DNA of 64,000 nt from Calothrix sp. FI2-JRJ7 (GCA_019359675.1 JAHHGX010000065.1:496001-560000), one strand, 5' to 3'; counted from the stretch's first letter, positions 54,363-63,801 are shown. Program-made: numbers and translations. The notes: a model not told the origin generated them from the sequence alone.

Positions 54363-56597
54363 TATTGGAATTTCAATTACGAACTCAGTACCCTGTCCAG
54401 GTTCAGATATACATTCTAACTTTCCGTTATGCTTTTCAAGAATAATTTGTTTACTAATTGAAAGCCCAAGACCAGTACCTTTACCAACTGGCTTAGTAGT
54501 AAAAAAGGCGTTAAAAATTTGGTCTTTCTTTTCATTAGGAATACCCGAACCATTATCGCTAATTTTTATGATTGCGTGTGATTTATTGCTACACAGAGAA
54601 GTAGAAATACGAATAGTAGGTTTATTTACATCCTGACGCGGCGCCTTTTGAATATTTAGAAAGAAAAAGTCTTCTAATGCGTCGATAGCATTAGCAATTA
54701 AATTCATAAAAACTTGATTAAGCTGACCAGGGTAACATTTAATTAAAGGCAGAGCGCTATATTGTTTAATAATATTAATGCCAGGGTTATGACCACTTGC
54801 TTTAATTCGATGATGTAAAATAAGCAAAACACTATCGATAATGGAGTGAATATTGACATTCTGAGTAGTAGTATCATCAATGCGCGAGAAGCATCGTAAA
54901 CCGTGAATAATTTCATAAATTCTATCGGTGCCAGTTTGCATAGAAGACAGTATTTTAGGAAAGTCTTCTTTGAGATAATCTAGTTCGATAGCTTCAGCTT
55001 GTTTTTGTATTTCTGGCTCAGGAATTGGGTAGTGTTTTTGATAAAGTTCAAGAATATCAAGAAGATTACTAGCATATTCGTTAGCAAAATTAATATTATT
55101 GCAAATAAAATTAATCGGGTTATTGATTTCGTGTGCAACCCCCGCAACCAATTGTCCTAACGATGACATCTTCTCGGTTTGAATAAGTTGGGTTTGGGTA
55201 CGCTGCAATTTGTACAACGTTTGTTCGAGTTCAGATGCTTTGTATCGCAGTTGCGCTTCCGAATGTTCAAGAGCAGCTTGAGTACGTTTTGATTCGGTGA
55301 TATCCATTACCAAGCCATCCCAGAGAATATCACCGTTTGGTTGTTTTGCGGGACGAGCGGCGCCTTTTATCCACTTTTCTTTGCCGGAAGCAGTGACAAT
55401 TCTTCCCTCCCATTCCCAAGGTTCTAATTGAGTAGCACTAAGTTGAATTGAAGTAGCTAAACGCACACGGTCAGTCCGTAGTACAATATCTAGTAGCCTT
55501 CTTGGGTTTTGCTGAATTTCAAAAGGAGTAAGCTCGTATATTTCGTAACAGCTAGGACTCACAAATGGAAATGAGTAAGAACTATCTGCTTTTAACAAAA
55601 ATTGATAAATGGCGCCTGGTATATTTGCAGCAAGCTGTTGAAATTGTGCCTGCGTTTGTTTAAGGGTAGACTCAGCACGTGCAAGTTCAATAGCAACTGC
55701 TGCCAAATGAACTGCTTTAATAATTAGCTGTTTATCAGCATCGCTAGGAGTACGAAGTTGGTCGTAATAAACAGCAAACATCCCCAGTAATTCGCCGCTT
55801 TTCGTCAAAATAGGCAATGACCAGCAGGAACGCAGCCCAAATTGTAAAGCTAAATCTCGATTTTGACTCCACAATGCGTCTTTTGAAATATCCTCTACAA
55901 TTACTAACTCTTTAGTTCTCGCTGCTATAGTACAAGAACACGCCTCGGTGCCGATATCAATACCATCCATTGCTTGTACATATGTATCTGGTAAACTAGG
56001 AGCGGCGCTGTGATACAACTGTTTATTTTTAGGGTCTAACAGTAAAAACGAACACTTCATTTCCTTAGATAACCCTTCAATAACTAGAGCTAATGCATTT
56101 AGCACTTCAGGAAGAGGAGTTCCTCGCACTATTAATTCTAAGACCTGGTTTTGCCCGACTAATATGGCTTCTACGCTTTGCCGTTCTAATTCGTGTTCTT
56201 GTGACTGTAGCTGTCGTGATTTTACAGATTCGACCTCAAAGTTAATACTTTCGTGTAACCGACTAATTTCTGATGTCAAAATAATATCACTTACCCCTGC
56301 TTTCAAACAGCGAACAGCATCAACAGCATTAATTTGGTCGGCAATCAAAATTAACGGTATCGAATTAGAAGCTGCACGTAAAATTCTTAATATATCGACA
56401 TGACACAAATGAGTATCGCCGAAATCAGCGATAATCACATTCCAGTTGCTTGAAAATACCAGGTTCTCAAAAGCAACCACGGTATTGACTTGCTGCCTTG
56501 CGACTATATACGACCGGACGTTTTTTAGTTGTTCAAATACTAAATCCGTATTTGTACCCGATTGCAATAGTAGTATGTGCAACGCTTGATTCACCAT
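54357..56597 (-). CDS. pseudo-receiver/GAF/PAS histidine kinase
   Basis: 746 residues from the ATG at 56595-56597 (MVNQALHILLLQS), with AAGGAG before it. N-terminal receiver-like domain (NVIIADFGDTHLCHVDILRI: the acid is in a non-standard loop), GAF domain (about 145-315), PAS domain (about 320-445), then HisKA with GQLVAGVAHEINNPINFI (about 490-507) and ATPase with FMNLIANAIDAL, DNGSGIPNEKK and GTGLGLSISKQI. The ATPase/H-box are of NtrB-like type. Soluble. Confidence 0.92.
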   Translation of the reverse strand: MVNQALHILLLQSGTNTDLVFEQLKNVRSYIVARQQVNTVVAFENLVFSSNWNVIIADFGDTHLCHVDILRILRAASNSIPLILIADQINAVDAVRCLKAGVSDIILTSEISRLHESINFEVESVKSRQLQSQEHELERQSVEAILVGQNQVLELIVRGTPLPEVLNALALVIEGLSKEMKCSFLLLDPKNKQLYHSAAPSLPDTYVQAMDGIDIGTEACSCTIAARTKELVIVEDISKDALWSQNRDLALQFGLRSCWSLPILTKSGELLGMFAVYYDQLRTPSDADKQLIIKAVHLAAVAIELARAESTLKQTQAQFQQLAANIPGAIYQFLLKADSSYSFPFVSPSCYEIYELTPFEIQQNPRRLLDIVLRTDRVRLATSIQLSATQLEPWEWEGRIVTASGKEKWIKGAARPAKQPNGDILWDGLVMDITESKRTQAALEHSEAQLRYKASELEQTLYKLQRTQTQLIQTEKMSSLGQLVAGVAHEINNPINFICNNINFANEYASNLLDILELYQKHYPIPEPEIQKQAEAIELDYLKEDFPKILSSMQTGTDRIYEIIHGLRCFSRIDDTTTQNVNIHSIIDSVLLILHHRIKASGHNPGINIIKQYSALPLIKCYPGQLNQVFMNLIANAIDALEDFFFLNIQKAPRQDVNKPTIRISTSLCSNKSHAIIKISDNGSGIPNEKKDQIFNAFFTTKPVGKGTGLGLSISKQIILEKHNGKLECISEPGQGTEFVIEIPIL

Positions 56598-57082
56598 TTG
56601 CTCCTTCTCAAGCCTGCTGTCTAAAAAAATGTTTACAATTAGGCAGTTGAAAACGCGCTCCTTACCTAGCAAAAGAATGTAAAGTACAAGTCAATACACC
56701 GCTGACACAATAAATCTAGTACTACACGTTTTCAAAGTTATTGCCTTTCTTATTTTTATTCTATTATCTACCAAACATTTTTGCACTTGCTGTTTTTGAT
56801 AATACATTTGATTTGTTTAGGTCAAGGATAATATTTTTTTTTAATGCTTAATTGTTCCTTTTTTTACGCCAAAAAAGAAAAATATATTCAGGGCACTAAG
56901 GGTTTTAATTTATTTTATATTAACTTGATTTATACTTGCTAGTTTACCCATACTGTGTAGCAATACATCAAAGCCAGATTCATTCATTGGAATTAGCTTG
57001 ATATTTGCTGGTTAGATAAACTATTAAATAGGACTTGTTAATTTTTAGAAACAATAGGACAACTGTTTTATACCTAAACCTT
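56598..57082. other. 485-bp AT-rich divergent gap
   Basis: Between the kinase and the NarL-type regulator. No repeat found; two AT-rich blocks near 56830 (T-run) and 56910 could hold promoters for both. A 12-residue extension to the kinase gene reading from 56672 is not favoured. Confidence 0.35.
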
Positions 57083-57733
57083 ATGATAAAAGTGCTGCTG
57101 GTAGATGACCAATACTTGATACGTCAAGGGTTGAGAGCTTTATTAGAACTAGAGCCAGATTTAGAAATTGTAGGAGAAGCTGAGAATGGCAGGGAAGCGA
57201 TTGATTTAATAGCCCAGTTACATCCTGACGTAGTATTAATGGATATGCGAATGCCAGTTATGGATGGAGTAGGCGCCCAACGAGAAATCCAGCAAAGATT
57301 TAGCAATACAAAAACACTAGTATTAACAACATTCGACGATACAGAGTATGTAGCAGCAGCTTTACAGTATGGAGCAATGGGTTATTTACTCAAAGATACT
57401 CCATCAGAGGAGTTAGCGGTAGCAATTCGTGCAGTACATCGAGGTTACACACACTTGGGACCAGGAATAGCTAAAAAACTATTTGCATTTTCTCAGGACG
57501 TAGAACCAACACCTCCACCACCAGCTTTAGAACAACTTACCCCACGTGAAAAAGAAGTATTACGTTTAATTGCAAATGGCGCCAGTAATCGTGAGATAGC
57601 CAAACAGTTATATATTTCTGAAGGAACAGTGAAAAATCATGTTACAAATATTCTCAACCGATTAAACTTACGCGACCGCACTCAAGCAGCTTTATTCGCC
57701 AAATCATATTCATCTTTTTTGGAAGATACCTAA
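57083..57733 (+). CDS. NarL/FixJ-family response regulator
   Basis: 216 residues from the ATG at 57083 (MIKVLLVDDQYLIRQG). Receiver with Asp-Asp (VDDQ), phospho-Asp in VVLMDMRMPVMDG and Lys in YLLKDTP; LuxR-type HTH at the end (LTPREKEVLRLIANGASNRE, EGTVKNHVTNILNRL). DNA-binding two-component output regulator; probably a partner of one of the kinases upstream, but which is not visible. Confidence 0.93.
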   Translation: MIKVLLVDDQYLIRQGLRALLELEPDLEIVGEAENGREAIDLIAQLHPDVVLMDMRMPVMDGVGAQREIQQRFSNTKTLVLTTFDDTEYVAAALQYGAMGYLLKDTPSEELAVAIRAVHRGYTHLGPGIAKKLFAFSQDVEPTPPPPALEQLTPREKEVLRLIANGASNREIAKQLYISEGTVKNHVTNILNRLNLRDRTQAALFAKSYSSFLEDT

Positions 57734-57795
57734 ATGTAGGGTGGGCTATGCCTCACATATTATCTAGTTTATGATAGTAGAAGTGCATTAGGTAG

Positions 57796-57855
57796 GGTGC
57801 GTGAAAGCTATTGCAACCAATGAATGTAACGCAAAATACAGTGCTTTCACGCACC
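57796..57855. repeat. GGTGCGTGAAAGC inverted-repeat element, copy 4
   Basis: GGTGCGTGAAAGC faces GCTTTCACGCACC across a 34-base loop similar to that of copy 1 (TATTGCAACCAATGAATGTA). Confidence 0.78.
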
Positions 57856-58013
57856 ATTAATACTATCTAGTTTATGATAGTAGAACCAATAATTAATAGC
57901 TAAACTATGGCACCAGCAACTTTAAATCAAATAGATTGAAAACCCTAATAACCATCCGTAGTACATTTATAAAGCTATGTCTGGAAAGCATTGAATAAAA
58001 CTTTAGACTTTAA

Positions 58014-58036
58014 AAATTCCCCCGAAATTCGAGGGG
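58014..58036 (-). terminator. terminator after the deaminase gene
   Basis: On the minus strand CCCCTCGAATTTCGGGGG followed by AATTTTTAAAG: stem with central mismatch, weak T run. Nine bases past the stop of the deaminase gene. Confidence 0.55.
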
Positions 58037-58044
58037 TTGGGGGA

Positions 58045-58473
58045 TTATCTTTGAAACAATTCCATACATTCAAAGCGTAGAACTCCGCGTGTGACTCTAA
58101 TATTTTTAAAACTCTTGGCAATTATTTCTTCACAAGATATATCGATTTGTGATTGTTTTACTTCCATTAAATCTTTAATCGAGGCGCCGTAAACAATTTG
58201 TGATATTCCTGTCCATACACAAGCGGTGGCACACATTGGACAAGGTTCACCAGTTGTATAAATTGTATATCCTTCTAAAGAAGTATTTTTTAGATTAGCC
58301 GTTAATTTACGAATCGCATTGATTTCTGCATGTGCAGTAGGGTTACAGTCTTGTCGCACGGTGTTATGGGCAACAGTAACAACTTCGTTATTTTTGACAA
58401 TTACTGCACCATAAGGTGCATCACCTTTTTTTGCCGCTTCAAGGGCTATACGCATAAAATATTCATTATCCAT
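58045..58473 (-). CDS. nucleoside/guanine deaminase (cytidine-deaminase-like family)
   Basis: 142 residues. Zinc site HAEINAIR (His and Glu) and PCPMCATACVW (two Cys), with NPTAHAEIN like GuaD and tadA-type enzymes. The C-terminal GASIKDLMEV and FECMELFQR are closer to guanine deaminase than to tRNA-adenosine deaminase. Divergent from the ion channel gene, 43 bases apart. Confidence 0.85.
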   Translation of the reverse strand: MDNEYFMRIALEAAKKGDAPYGAVIVKNNEVVTVAHNTVRQDCNPTAHAEINAIRKLTANLKNTSLEGYTIYTTGEPCPMCATACVWTGISQIVYGASIKDLMEVKQSQIDISCEEIIAKSFKNIRVTRGVLRFECMELFQR

Positions 58474-58516
58474 ATGATTTATCTCATGGGTTCTTTTTCT
58501 TCATTAAACAGTATTT

Positions 58517-59290
58517 ATGCTACTTAGTAGAGAAAAAATTGATTTCTATCTCAAAGACCTCGACACACCAGGGGGAAAGATTATCAATCTAGCTATAGCT
58601 GGTTTAGTACTGATTTCATCTGGTATTTTTGTTGCTCAAACGTATACTTTACGTGCAGATTTTAATGAGTATCTAAATATAGTAGATAAAATTATTTTGG
58701 TAATTTTTGTCTTTGAATACGGTTTGCGGTTGTGGAGTAATAACTTTAATATTAGAGATTTATTAAGTTTTTATTCGATTATAGATTTACTAGCAATTTT
58801 ACCTTTCTTTTTAGGCGCTGCTGATATCAGTTATATTCGTTTACTACGTTGGTTTAGGATTTTACGTCTCATCAGGTTTATAGATAGCAAGTACATGTTT
58901 GGTATCAGTAATGAAGATGGCGCCATTTTTGCACGGATACTATTTACATTATTTGCGATTATCTTTGTATTTTCTGGGTTAATCTACCAAGTCGAGCATC
59001 CAGTTAACCCTACTAGCTTTAGAACTTTTTTAGATGCATTCTACTTTTCGGTCGTTACAATGACGACAGTCGGATTTGGAGATGTAGTACCAACATCGCA
59101 ACCAGGACGTTTGCTTACAGTTTTTATGATTCTGACAGGAATAGCACTTGTTCCTTGGCAGATAGGTGATTTAATCAAACGATTGGTTAAATCAACAACT
59201 CAAATCGAAAGCAATTGTACTGGTTGTGGTTTAGCGTTTCATGATGCTGATGCCCAGTTTTGTAAAAGATGTGGTACAAAGTTGGGTTAG
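58517..59290 (+). CDS. voltage-gated-type ion channel with C-terminal zinc ribbon
   Basis: 257 residues, six membrane helices. S4-like RLLRWFRILRLIRFID (about 109-124) with spaced Arg; pore loop TMTTVGFGDVVPT (about 185-197) giving the K+ selectivity filter TVGFGD. After the last helix (about 205-225) a short helix and a zinc ribbon (CTGCGLAFHDADAQFCKRCG). No ligand-binding domain. A small potassium channel with a metal-binding tail; the tail may respond to redox or zinc. Confidence 0.88.
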   Translation: MLLSREKIDFYLKDLDTPGGKIINLAIAGLVLISSGIFVAQTYTLRADFNEYLNIVDKIILVIFVFEYGLRLWSNNFNIRDLLSFYSIIDLLAILPFFLGAADISYIRLLRWFRILRLIRFIDSKYMFGISNEDGAIFARILFTLFAIIFVFSGLIYQVEHPVNPTSFRTFLDAFYFSVVTMTTVGFGDVVPTSQPGRLLTVFMILTGIALVPWQIGDLIKRLVKSTTQIESNCTGCGLAFHDADAQFCKRCGTKLG

Positions 59291-59334
59291 TAGTGGCAAC
59301 GGATAGTTTTGTTAATTTTTTGTGGGGAATAAAT

Positions 59335-60456
59335 ATGAAGGTATCGAAAATTTTAGGTTTGATTTTTATATTAGGTGGTATTTTGGGTTTTTCACAGGCG
59401 CCTGCAAGCGCAATAAGTCAAAGGTTGGTAGCGGCAGGTGATAATGTTGAGAGTGATACGTTGCCGACTATTAGTAGGAATGCATTTTTCTATTTTTTGC
59501 GAGGTAACGAACGTTATGGTAGGGGAGATAAACGTGGAGCAATCGAAAATTTTAATCAAGCGTTAAAGTTGAAGCCTGATTTTGCCGAGGTTTATTATAA
59601 TCGGGGTTTAGCGCGTGCGGAGTTAGGAGATAATTTAGGTGCGGTGGAAGATTTTAATGAAGCGCTACTAATAAATCCAGATTATGCTGCTGCTTATAAT
59701 AACCGAGGTAATGCGCGTAAGGATTCTGGAGACGCGAAGGGAGCAATTGCAGACTATAATAAAGCGCTACAATTAAATCCTTCGGATGCGGAAACATATA
59801 ATAATCGTGGACGTGCGCGTTATAGCTTGGGAGAAATGCAAGCAGCAGTAAGCGATTATAATCAAGCGTTACAACTGAATCCGAAATTAGCAGAAGTTTA
59901 CCTGAACCGTGCCAATGCGCGGGTAGACTTACAAGATATGAAAGGGGCAATGTCCGATTATAATCAAGCGTTACAGCTTAATCCCAAAGATTATCAAGCA
60001 TATTACAATCGTGGATTAACTCGACGTGAGTTAGGTGATATGCAGGGGGCAGTTGCTGATTATACCCAAGCATTGCAAGTGAATCCGAATTACGTTGATG
60101 CTTATAATAACCGGGGAACTACGCACTTACAAATGGGCAATAAGCCAGCGGCAATAGCTGATTTTAATCAAGCTTTGCAGCTAAATCCGAATCTTGCTGA
60201 AGCTTACTATAACAGAGGCAGAGCGCGTGCGGATATGGGAAATAAAAAAGGTGCGATTCAAGATTATAGTAGAGCGTTACAAATAAATCCTAAGCTTGCT
60301 CAAGCTTACGGAAATAGAGGAGTTGCTCATTTTCAACTTGGTGATAAAAATAACGGCACTGCTGATTTACAGAAAGCTGCCCAAATGTTTAAACAGCAAG
60401 GACTTCCTGAATTTTCCCACCGTGCGCTAGAAATCATTAAAAAGTTTGATAATTAA
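59335..60456 (+). CDS. exported tetratricopeptide repeat protein
   Basis: 373 residues from the ATG at 59335 (MKVSKILGLIFILGG), a signal peptide with a hydrophobic core and a likely cut after APASA (about residue 27). Then about nine TPR repeats (AEVYYNRGLARAELGDNLGA pattern) very similar to each other, so probably recently duplicated. Gly and Asn at repeat turns (YYNRG). Acts outside the cytoplasm or in the thylakoid/periplasm. The preceding GGCAACGGATAG after the channel stop belongs to the ATCCGTT repeats. Confidence 0.92.
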   Translation: MKVSKILGLIFILGGILGFSQAPASAISQRLVAAGDNVESDTLPTISRNAFFYFLRGNERYGRGDKRGAIENFNQALKLKPDFAEVYYNRGLARAELGDNLGAVEDFNEALLINPDYAAAYNNRGNARKDSGDAKGAIADYNKALQLNPSDAETYNNRGRARYSLGEMQAAVSDYNQALQLNPKLAEVYLNRANARVDLQDMKGAMSDYNQALQLNPKDYQAYYNRGLTRRELGDMQGAVADYTQALQVNPNYVDAYNNRGTTHLQMGNKPAAIADFNQALQLNPNLAEAYYNRGRARADMGNKKGAIQDYSRALQINPKLAQAYGNRGVAHFQLGDKNNGTADLQKAAQMFKQQGLPEFSHRALEIIKKFDN

Positions 60457-60520
60457 AGACATTTACTCCCAATATTGCTTGTTGGGGGTAGTATGTTGAT
60501 GTCTTGATAAATGTATAAAT

Positions 60521-62215
60521 ATGCCGACTATTTACGTAAACCCTGATAGTGGTAACGATAACGCCAATGGTAGCCAACAGGCGCCGTTAAAAACGATTAC
60601 AAAAGCGCTTGAACGTGCAAGTGCAGGTATAACTATTCAGTTAGCTGATGGTAACTATAATACTACAAGTGGAGAAAAATTCCCTCTCAATATTCCAGGT
60701 GGCATTACAATTACTGGCAATGAAGCAAAAAAAGGTAGTGGAATTGTCATTGAAGGAAGCGGAGAATATCTAAGTCGTTTCTTCGCTCGCCAGAATGTAA
60801 CTATACTAATGAATAGTGGCGCCGAACTACGGGGTGTTACAGTTACGAACCAAGCAACTCGCGGAACAGGAGTTTGGATAGAATTAACAACTCCCTTGGT
60901 TGCCAACTGTACTTTTATAAAATGTAAGCGCGAAGGAATTTTTGTATCTGGTGATGCCAACCCAATTGTTCGAGATAATATTTGCACCGAGAACGCAGCC
61001 AATGGAATTGCAATAGCAAAAAACGGTAGAGGTGATATACGTAATAATTCGTGCTTTAAAACTGGTTTTGGTATCGTAGTTAGCGATACAGCATCACCAA
61101 GATTAACCGACAACAAAATTTACGAAAACCGTTCAGGTTTCATTATCTCTAACGACGCGCGTCCAATATTGCGAAGCAACGTATGCGAACGCAACGTTCA
61201 AGATGGCATGACTGTAATAGCCAATGCTCTACCCGATATTGGTAGTACTAATAGCCCAGGTGGTAACATTTTCCGCAATAACGGGCAATTTGATATACAA
61301 AACGTTGGTTCCAATAAATTAGTATCACTCGGAAACCAAATAGACCCAGCAAAATGCAAAGGGGAGATTGAATTTGTCGGGAATCAGGCGCCAACCCCTG
61401 TACCATCTCCCGTACCATCTCCCGTACCATCTCCAACCCCCGTACCAACCCCTACACCATCACCAACCCCTACACCAGCACCAGTTCCGGCACCACAACC
61501 CGAACCCGAACCTTCTCCTGAACCATCCCCCGTACCATCCCCAGTACCAATTCCCGTACCAATTCCCGTACCATCTCCAACACCTCCAACACCCGTACCA
61601 TCCCCGGTACCAATTCCCGTACCACCTCCATCACCAGACAATGGTGAATTAAAAGATATAAATGGACATTGGGCAGAAGCATTTATTCGAGAATTAAATA
61701 AACTTGGTATAGTTACCGGGTTCCGTGACAAGACATTTAAACCAGATGCAACAATGACACGCGCACAGTATGCAGCGTTAATAGTAAAAGCTTTTAACCC
61801 AACAGCGAAACGGCAAGCGATAAAATTTAGAGACGTACCTGAAAGTTTTTGGGCACATGGCGCCATTCAACAAACTTACCAAGGGCAATTTCTCTCTGGA
61901 TATCCGAACAATACATTCCGTCCTAACGAAAATATTCAACGAGTGCAAATAATAGTTTCGTTAGTTAGTGGACTTGGGTTAGGTAATAACGCAGCTAAAT
62001 CTTTGAAATCTTATGACGACCAAGGTAAGATACCTAACTATGCTCTAGACGAAGTTGCAATAGCTAGTGATAAACGCATTATTGTAAATTATCCAAACAT
62101 TAAACAACTTAATCCCACTCGTGAAGCTACACGTGCAGAAGTTGTGGCAATGGTATATCAAGCTTTGGTGGATGCTAAACGTGTTGCGGCAATAGAGTCG
62201 CCTTATATAGCTTAG
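60521..62215 (+). CDS. beta-helix (DUF1565) protein with three SLH domains
   Basis: 564 residues. DUF1565 start [16 protein letters not shown], then a right-handed parallel beta-helix (about 40-285) with NGIAIAKNG- and [17 protein letters not shown]-type coils. A Pro-rich linker (about 290-370, PSPVPSPVP repeats) leads to three S-layer homology domains (about 375-560: [42 protein letters not shown]), which bind cell-wall polymer. No signal peptide is seen at this start, though SLH proteins are normally exported; the true start may lie upstream or export may be unusual. Confidence 0.9.
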   Translation: MPTIYVNPDSGNDNANGSQQAPLKTITKALERASAGITIQLADGNYNTTSGEKFPLNIPGGITITGNEAKKGSGIVIEGSGEYLSRFFARQNVTILMNSGAELRGVTVTNQATRGTGVWIELTTPLVANCTFIKCKREGIFVSGDANPIVRDNICTENAANGIAIAKNGRGDIRNNSCFKTGFGIVVSDTASPRLTDNKIYENRSGFIISNDARPILRSNVCERNVQDGMTVIANALPDIGSTNSPGGNIFRNNGQFDIQNVGSNKLVSLGNQIDPAKCKGEIEFVGNQAPTPVPSPVPSPVPSPTPVPTPTPSPTPTPAPVPAPQPEPEPSPEPSPVPSPVPIPVPIPVPSPTPPTPVPSPVPIPVPPPSPDNGELKDINGHWAEAFIRELNKLGIVTGFRDKTFKPDATMTRAQYAALIVKAFNPTAKRQAIKFRDVPESFWAHGAIQQTYQGQFLSGYPNNTFRPNENIQRVQIIVSLVSGLGLGNNAAKSLKSYDDQGKIPNYALDEVAIASDKRIIVNYPNIKQLNPTREATRAEVVAMVYQALVDAKRVAAIESPYIA

Positions 62216-62220
62216 ATATT

Positions 62221-62252
62221 GGGACGGGCAATCTTAAGCCCATCCCACAAGA
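62221..62252. repeat. GGGCAATCTTAAGCCC element
   Basis: GGGACGGGCAATCTTAAGCC then CATCCCACAAG; hairpin of the GGGCAxxxTGCCC/CCACAAG type. Confidence 0.6.
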
Positions 62253-62261
62253 GTATAATGT

Positions 62262-62477
62262 TTATGAATCTTCTTCTAAGAGTTCTAGGACGGCAGCGTC
62301 AAGTCTTTTATTGGCATTTTCGGATAGTTTGAAGCAATAAGCACTTACGGCGCCTGATATTAGTCCCAAAGCTGCTGTTGCTTTGGCTTCTGATGTTTTG
62401 CCAATACAAACTGATACGGCAACAATCATTGTCTTTATCAAAGCAATATGAAATGAAAGCCGAACAATCATTATCAA
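62262..62477 (-). CDS. small hypothetical protein
   Basis: 71 residues reading ATAALGLISGAVSAYCFKLS and NKRLDAAVLELLEED near the end, preceded by a hydrophobic piece. Start uncertain (TTG at 62477, or ATG at 62471). No family. Could be a fragment of a bigger gene. Confidence 0.35.
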   Translation of the reverse strand: MIMIVRLSFHIALIKTMIVAVSVCIGKTSEAKATAALGLISGAVSAYCFKLSENANKRLDAAVLELLEEDS

Positions 62478-62509
62478 TGGCTCAAGAAATATAATTTAGG
62501 AATTACTAT

Positions 62510-62558
62510 AAACCGGGTTTATTCGTTGAAATAGATTTTGCATAGAAACCCGGTTTCT
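62510..62558. repeat. AAACCGGGTTT...GAAACCCGGTTTC pair repeat
   Basis: AAACCGGGTTT at 62510-62520 and AGAAACCCGGTTTCT at 62544-62558, with TTTGCATAG between. Right end provides the TAG stop of the PIN toxin (62557-62559). Confidence 0.75.
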
Positions 62559-62976
62559 ATTGAGAATTAGTCAACTCTTGAATTAACTGTTCAGGAGTTA
62601 GAATTCGCGGAGTAGTAACAGGATAATCCCTAGGGTTGCGAGTAATAATCGCATCTAAGTTATTGTTTACAGCTGTACTGTATTGAATAGCATCTTCAAA
62701 GTCTTTAAAGTTGCTGGTCAGTGCCATATTTATTGATGCGCTATCTACTGTGGCAATTTGACATAAGGTTACAATGTGCCTTAAAAACTCAAGGGCTAAA
62801 TTTCGACCTTTTTCTTTACGGATAATGTAGTAAAGGTCGCCAAAAGAGGATGCAGAAATATAGCCTTCGATTTGTTTTTCTTCAACAAATGATAGAACTG
62901 TCTCGCTATTGCTAAAAAAAGGCTGTCGCTCAAGAGCTATATCTACGATAATATTGGTGTCGAGTAATACTTTCAC
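62557..62976 (-). CDS. PIN-domain toxin (VapC-like)
   Basis: 139 residues. Acids Asp6 (LLDTNIIVDIALER), Glu in the next helix region (about 45), Asp in FKDFEDAIQYS (about 91-94) and Asp in LDAIITRNPRDY (about 107-117). It overlaps the antitoxin gene by four bases. Its stop is provided by a GAAACC repeat. Confidence 0.9.
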   Translation of the reverse strand: MKVLLDTNIIVDIALERQPFFSNSETVLSFVEEKQIEGYISASSFGDLYYIIRKEKGRNLALEFLRHIVTLCQIATVDSASINMALTSNFKDFEDAIQYSTAVNNNLDAIITRNPRDYPVTTPRILTPEQLIQELTNSQ

Positions 62977-63257
62977 AGATTATGTTTCTCTTTCAAGGCT
63001 TCCCATCTTGCTTCATCTGGGTCAAAGTCAGGAGAGGCAGGTTGTGTCTTTTCAAACCAGCCTTGTAAGGCTTTAATTTTAGTTGGTCTTTTGGGTGTTT
63101 TTTGTTGTAATTCAGCAGCAGTTTCTGCGGAACTGGAGACTGCCTGTTCTTTTTGCAAGATAATCACTTCGACATCTCCGACAGGTATTTGAATAGATTC
63201 GTTAATAATTAAATTACCTGTAACGTCAATTTTACCGTTAATTTTATAAGCTTGCAT
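62973..63257 (-). CDS. antitoxin partner of the PIN toxin
   Basis: 94 residues. Opens MQAYKINGKIDVTGNLIIN with an AbrB-like swapped-hairpin feel (IPVGDVEVIILQKE), an acidic C-terminal tail (DFDPDEARWEALKEKH). Coupled to the toxin by a 4-base overlap. ATG at 63255-63257. Confidence 0.82.
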   Translation of the reverse strand: MQAYKINGKIDVTGNLIINESIQIPVGDVEVIILQKEQAVSSSAETAAELQQKTPKRPTKIKALQGWFEKTQPASPDFDPDEARWEALKEKHNL

Positions 63258-63405
63258 ACTTCTGTTCCTTTTTGCTTATAGTACAGTATAAAATCATTTT
63301 AGCGCCAAATATATTATTGATTCTGTTTTTGTAAGCCTACACTGACGTAAATGGACAGTGTAGGTTTATAAAGGTAAAAATCAATACGATAAATAATGAC
63401 CAGAG

Positions 63406-63609
63406 TTAAATATCATCGGGTAATATCCACTTGGGTGGTTCACTTAATTTTTTGAGTCGCGCAGCTTCTGCGATTTCAATGATTTTATCGAGTGAGGTAT
63501 CTTCGATAAACTTGGATGCAGCTTCGCGAACTTCTTTGTTGGGGCAATTTTCATCACCCAATACACAGCCATTGACGCACTGTACTTTACAGTTGATTTC
63601 TTGTTCCAC
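63406..63609 (-). CDS. small Cys-rich hypothetical protein
   Basis: 67 residues from the GTG at 63607-63609, with GGGAGGGG seven bases upstream as ribosome site. N-terminal cluster KVQCVNGCVLGDENCPN with three Cys, then acidic helices (LDKIIEIAEAARLKKLSEPP). This style of small cyanobacterial protein recurs in Nostocales. No function known. Confidence 0.65.
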   Translation of the reverse strand: MEQEINCKVQCVNGCVLGDENCPNKEVREAASKFIEDTSLDKIIEIAEAARLKKLSEPPKWILPDDI

Positions 63610-63713
63610 GGTGAACCCCTCCCTTTGATGCTAACCAATAGGTGAATAATGAATGCGGTGAGCATAATTACTTGCTTAACAAAATAATTTTAACTTGATT
63701 TTGGGGGGATTTT

Positions 63714-63737
63714 GGGACAGGCAGGGATGCCTGTTCC
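63714..63737. repeat. GGGACAGGCAGGGATGCCTG element
   Basis: GGGACAGGCAGGGATGCCTG then TTCC; relative of the GCACAGGCA palindromes. Confidence 0.6.
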
Positions 63738-63801
63738 ACAAGAGACTGATTACACAAGAGACTGATTACATAAGATACTTGTTACACAAGAGACTCAGTA
63801 T
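63738..63801. repeat. four 16-bp tandem units (ACAAGAGACTGATTAC)
   Basis: Units at 63738-63753, 63754-63769, 63770-63785 (diverged) and 63786-63801; the last reaches the end of the MFS gene stop. Confidence 0.7.

Larger units (their letters stand above)
57734..58044. other. 311-bp gap with hairpin element and direct repeats
   Basis: Holds the GGTGCGTGAAAGC element (57796-57855), flanked by a 22-base direct repeat TATCTAGTTTATGATAGTAGAA at 57761-57782 and 57864-57885, and the terminator of the deaminase gene at 58014-58036. Nothing coding. Confidence 0.6.

Noticed and set aside
61384-61866. Gly-rich antisense frame across the Pro-rich linker
   Set aside because: It is the complement of PSPVP codons and has no start context or family.
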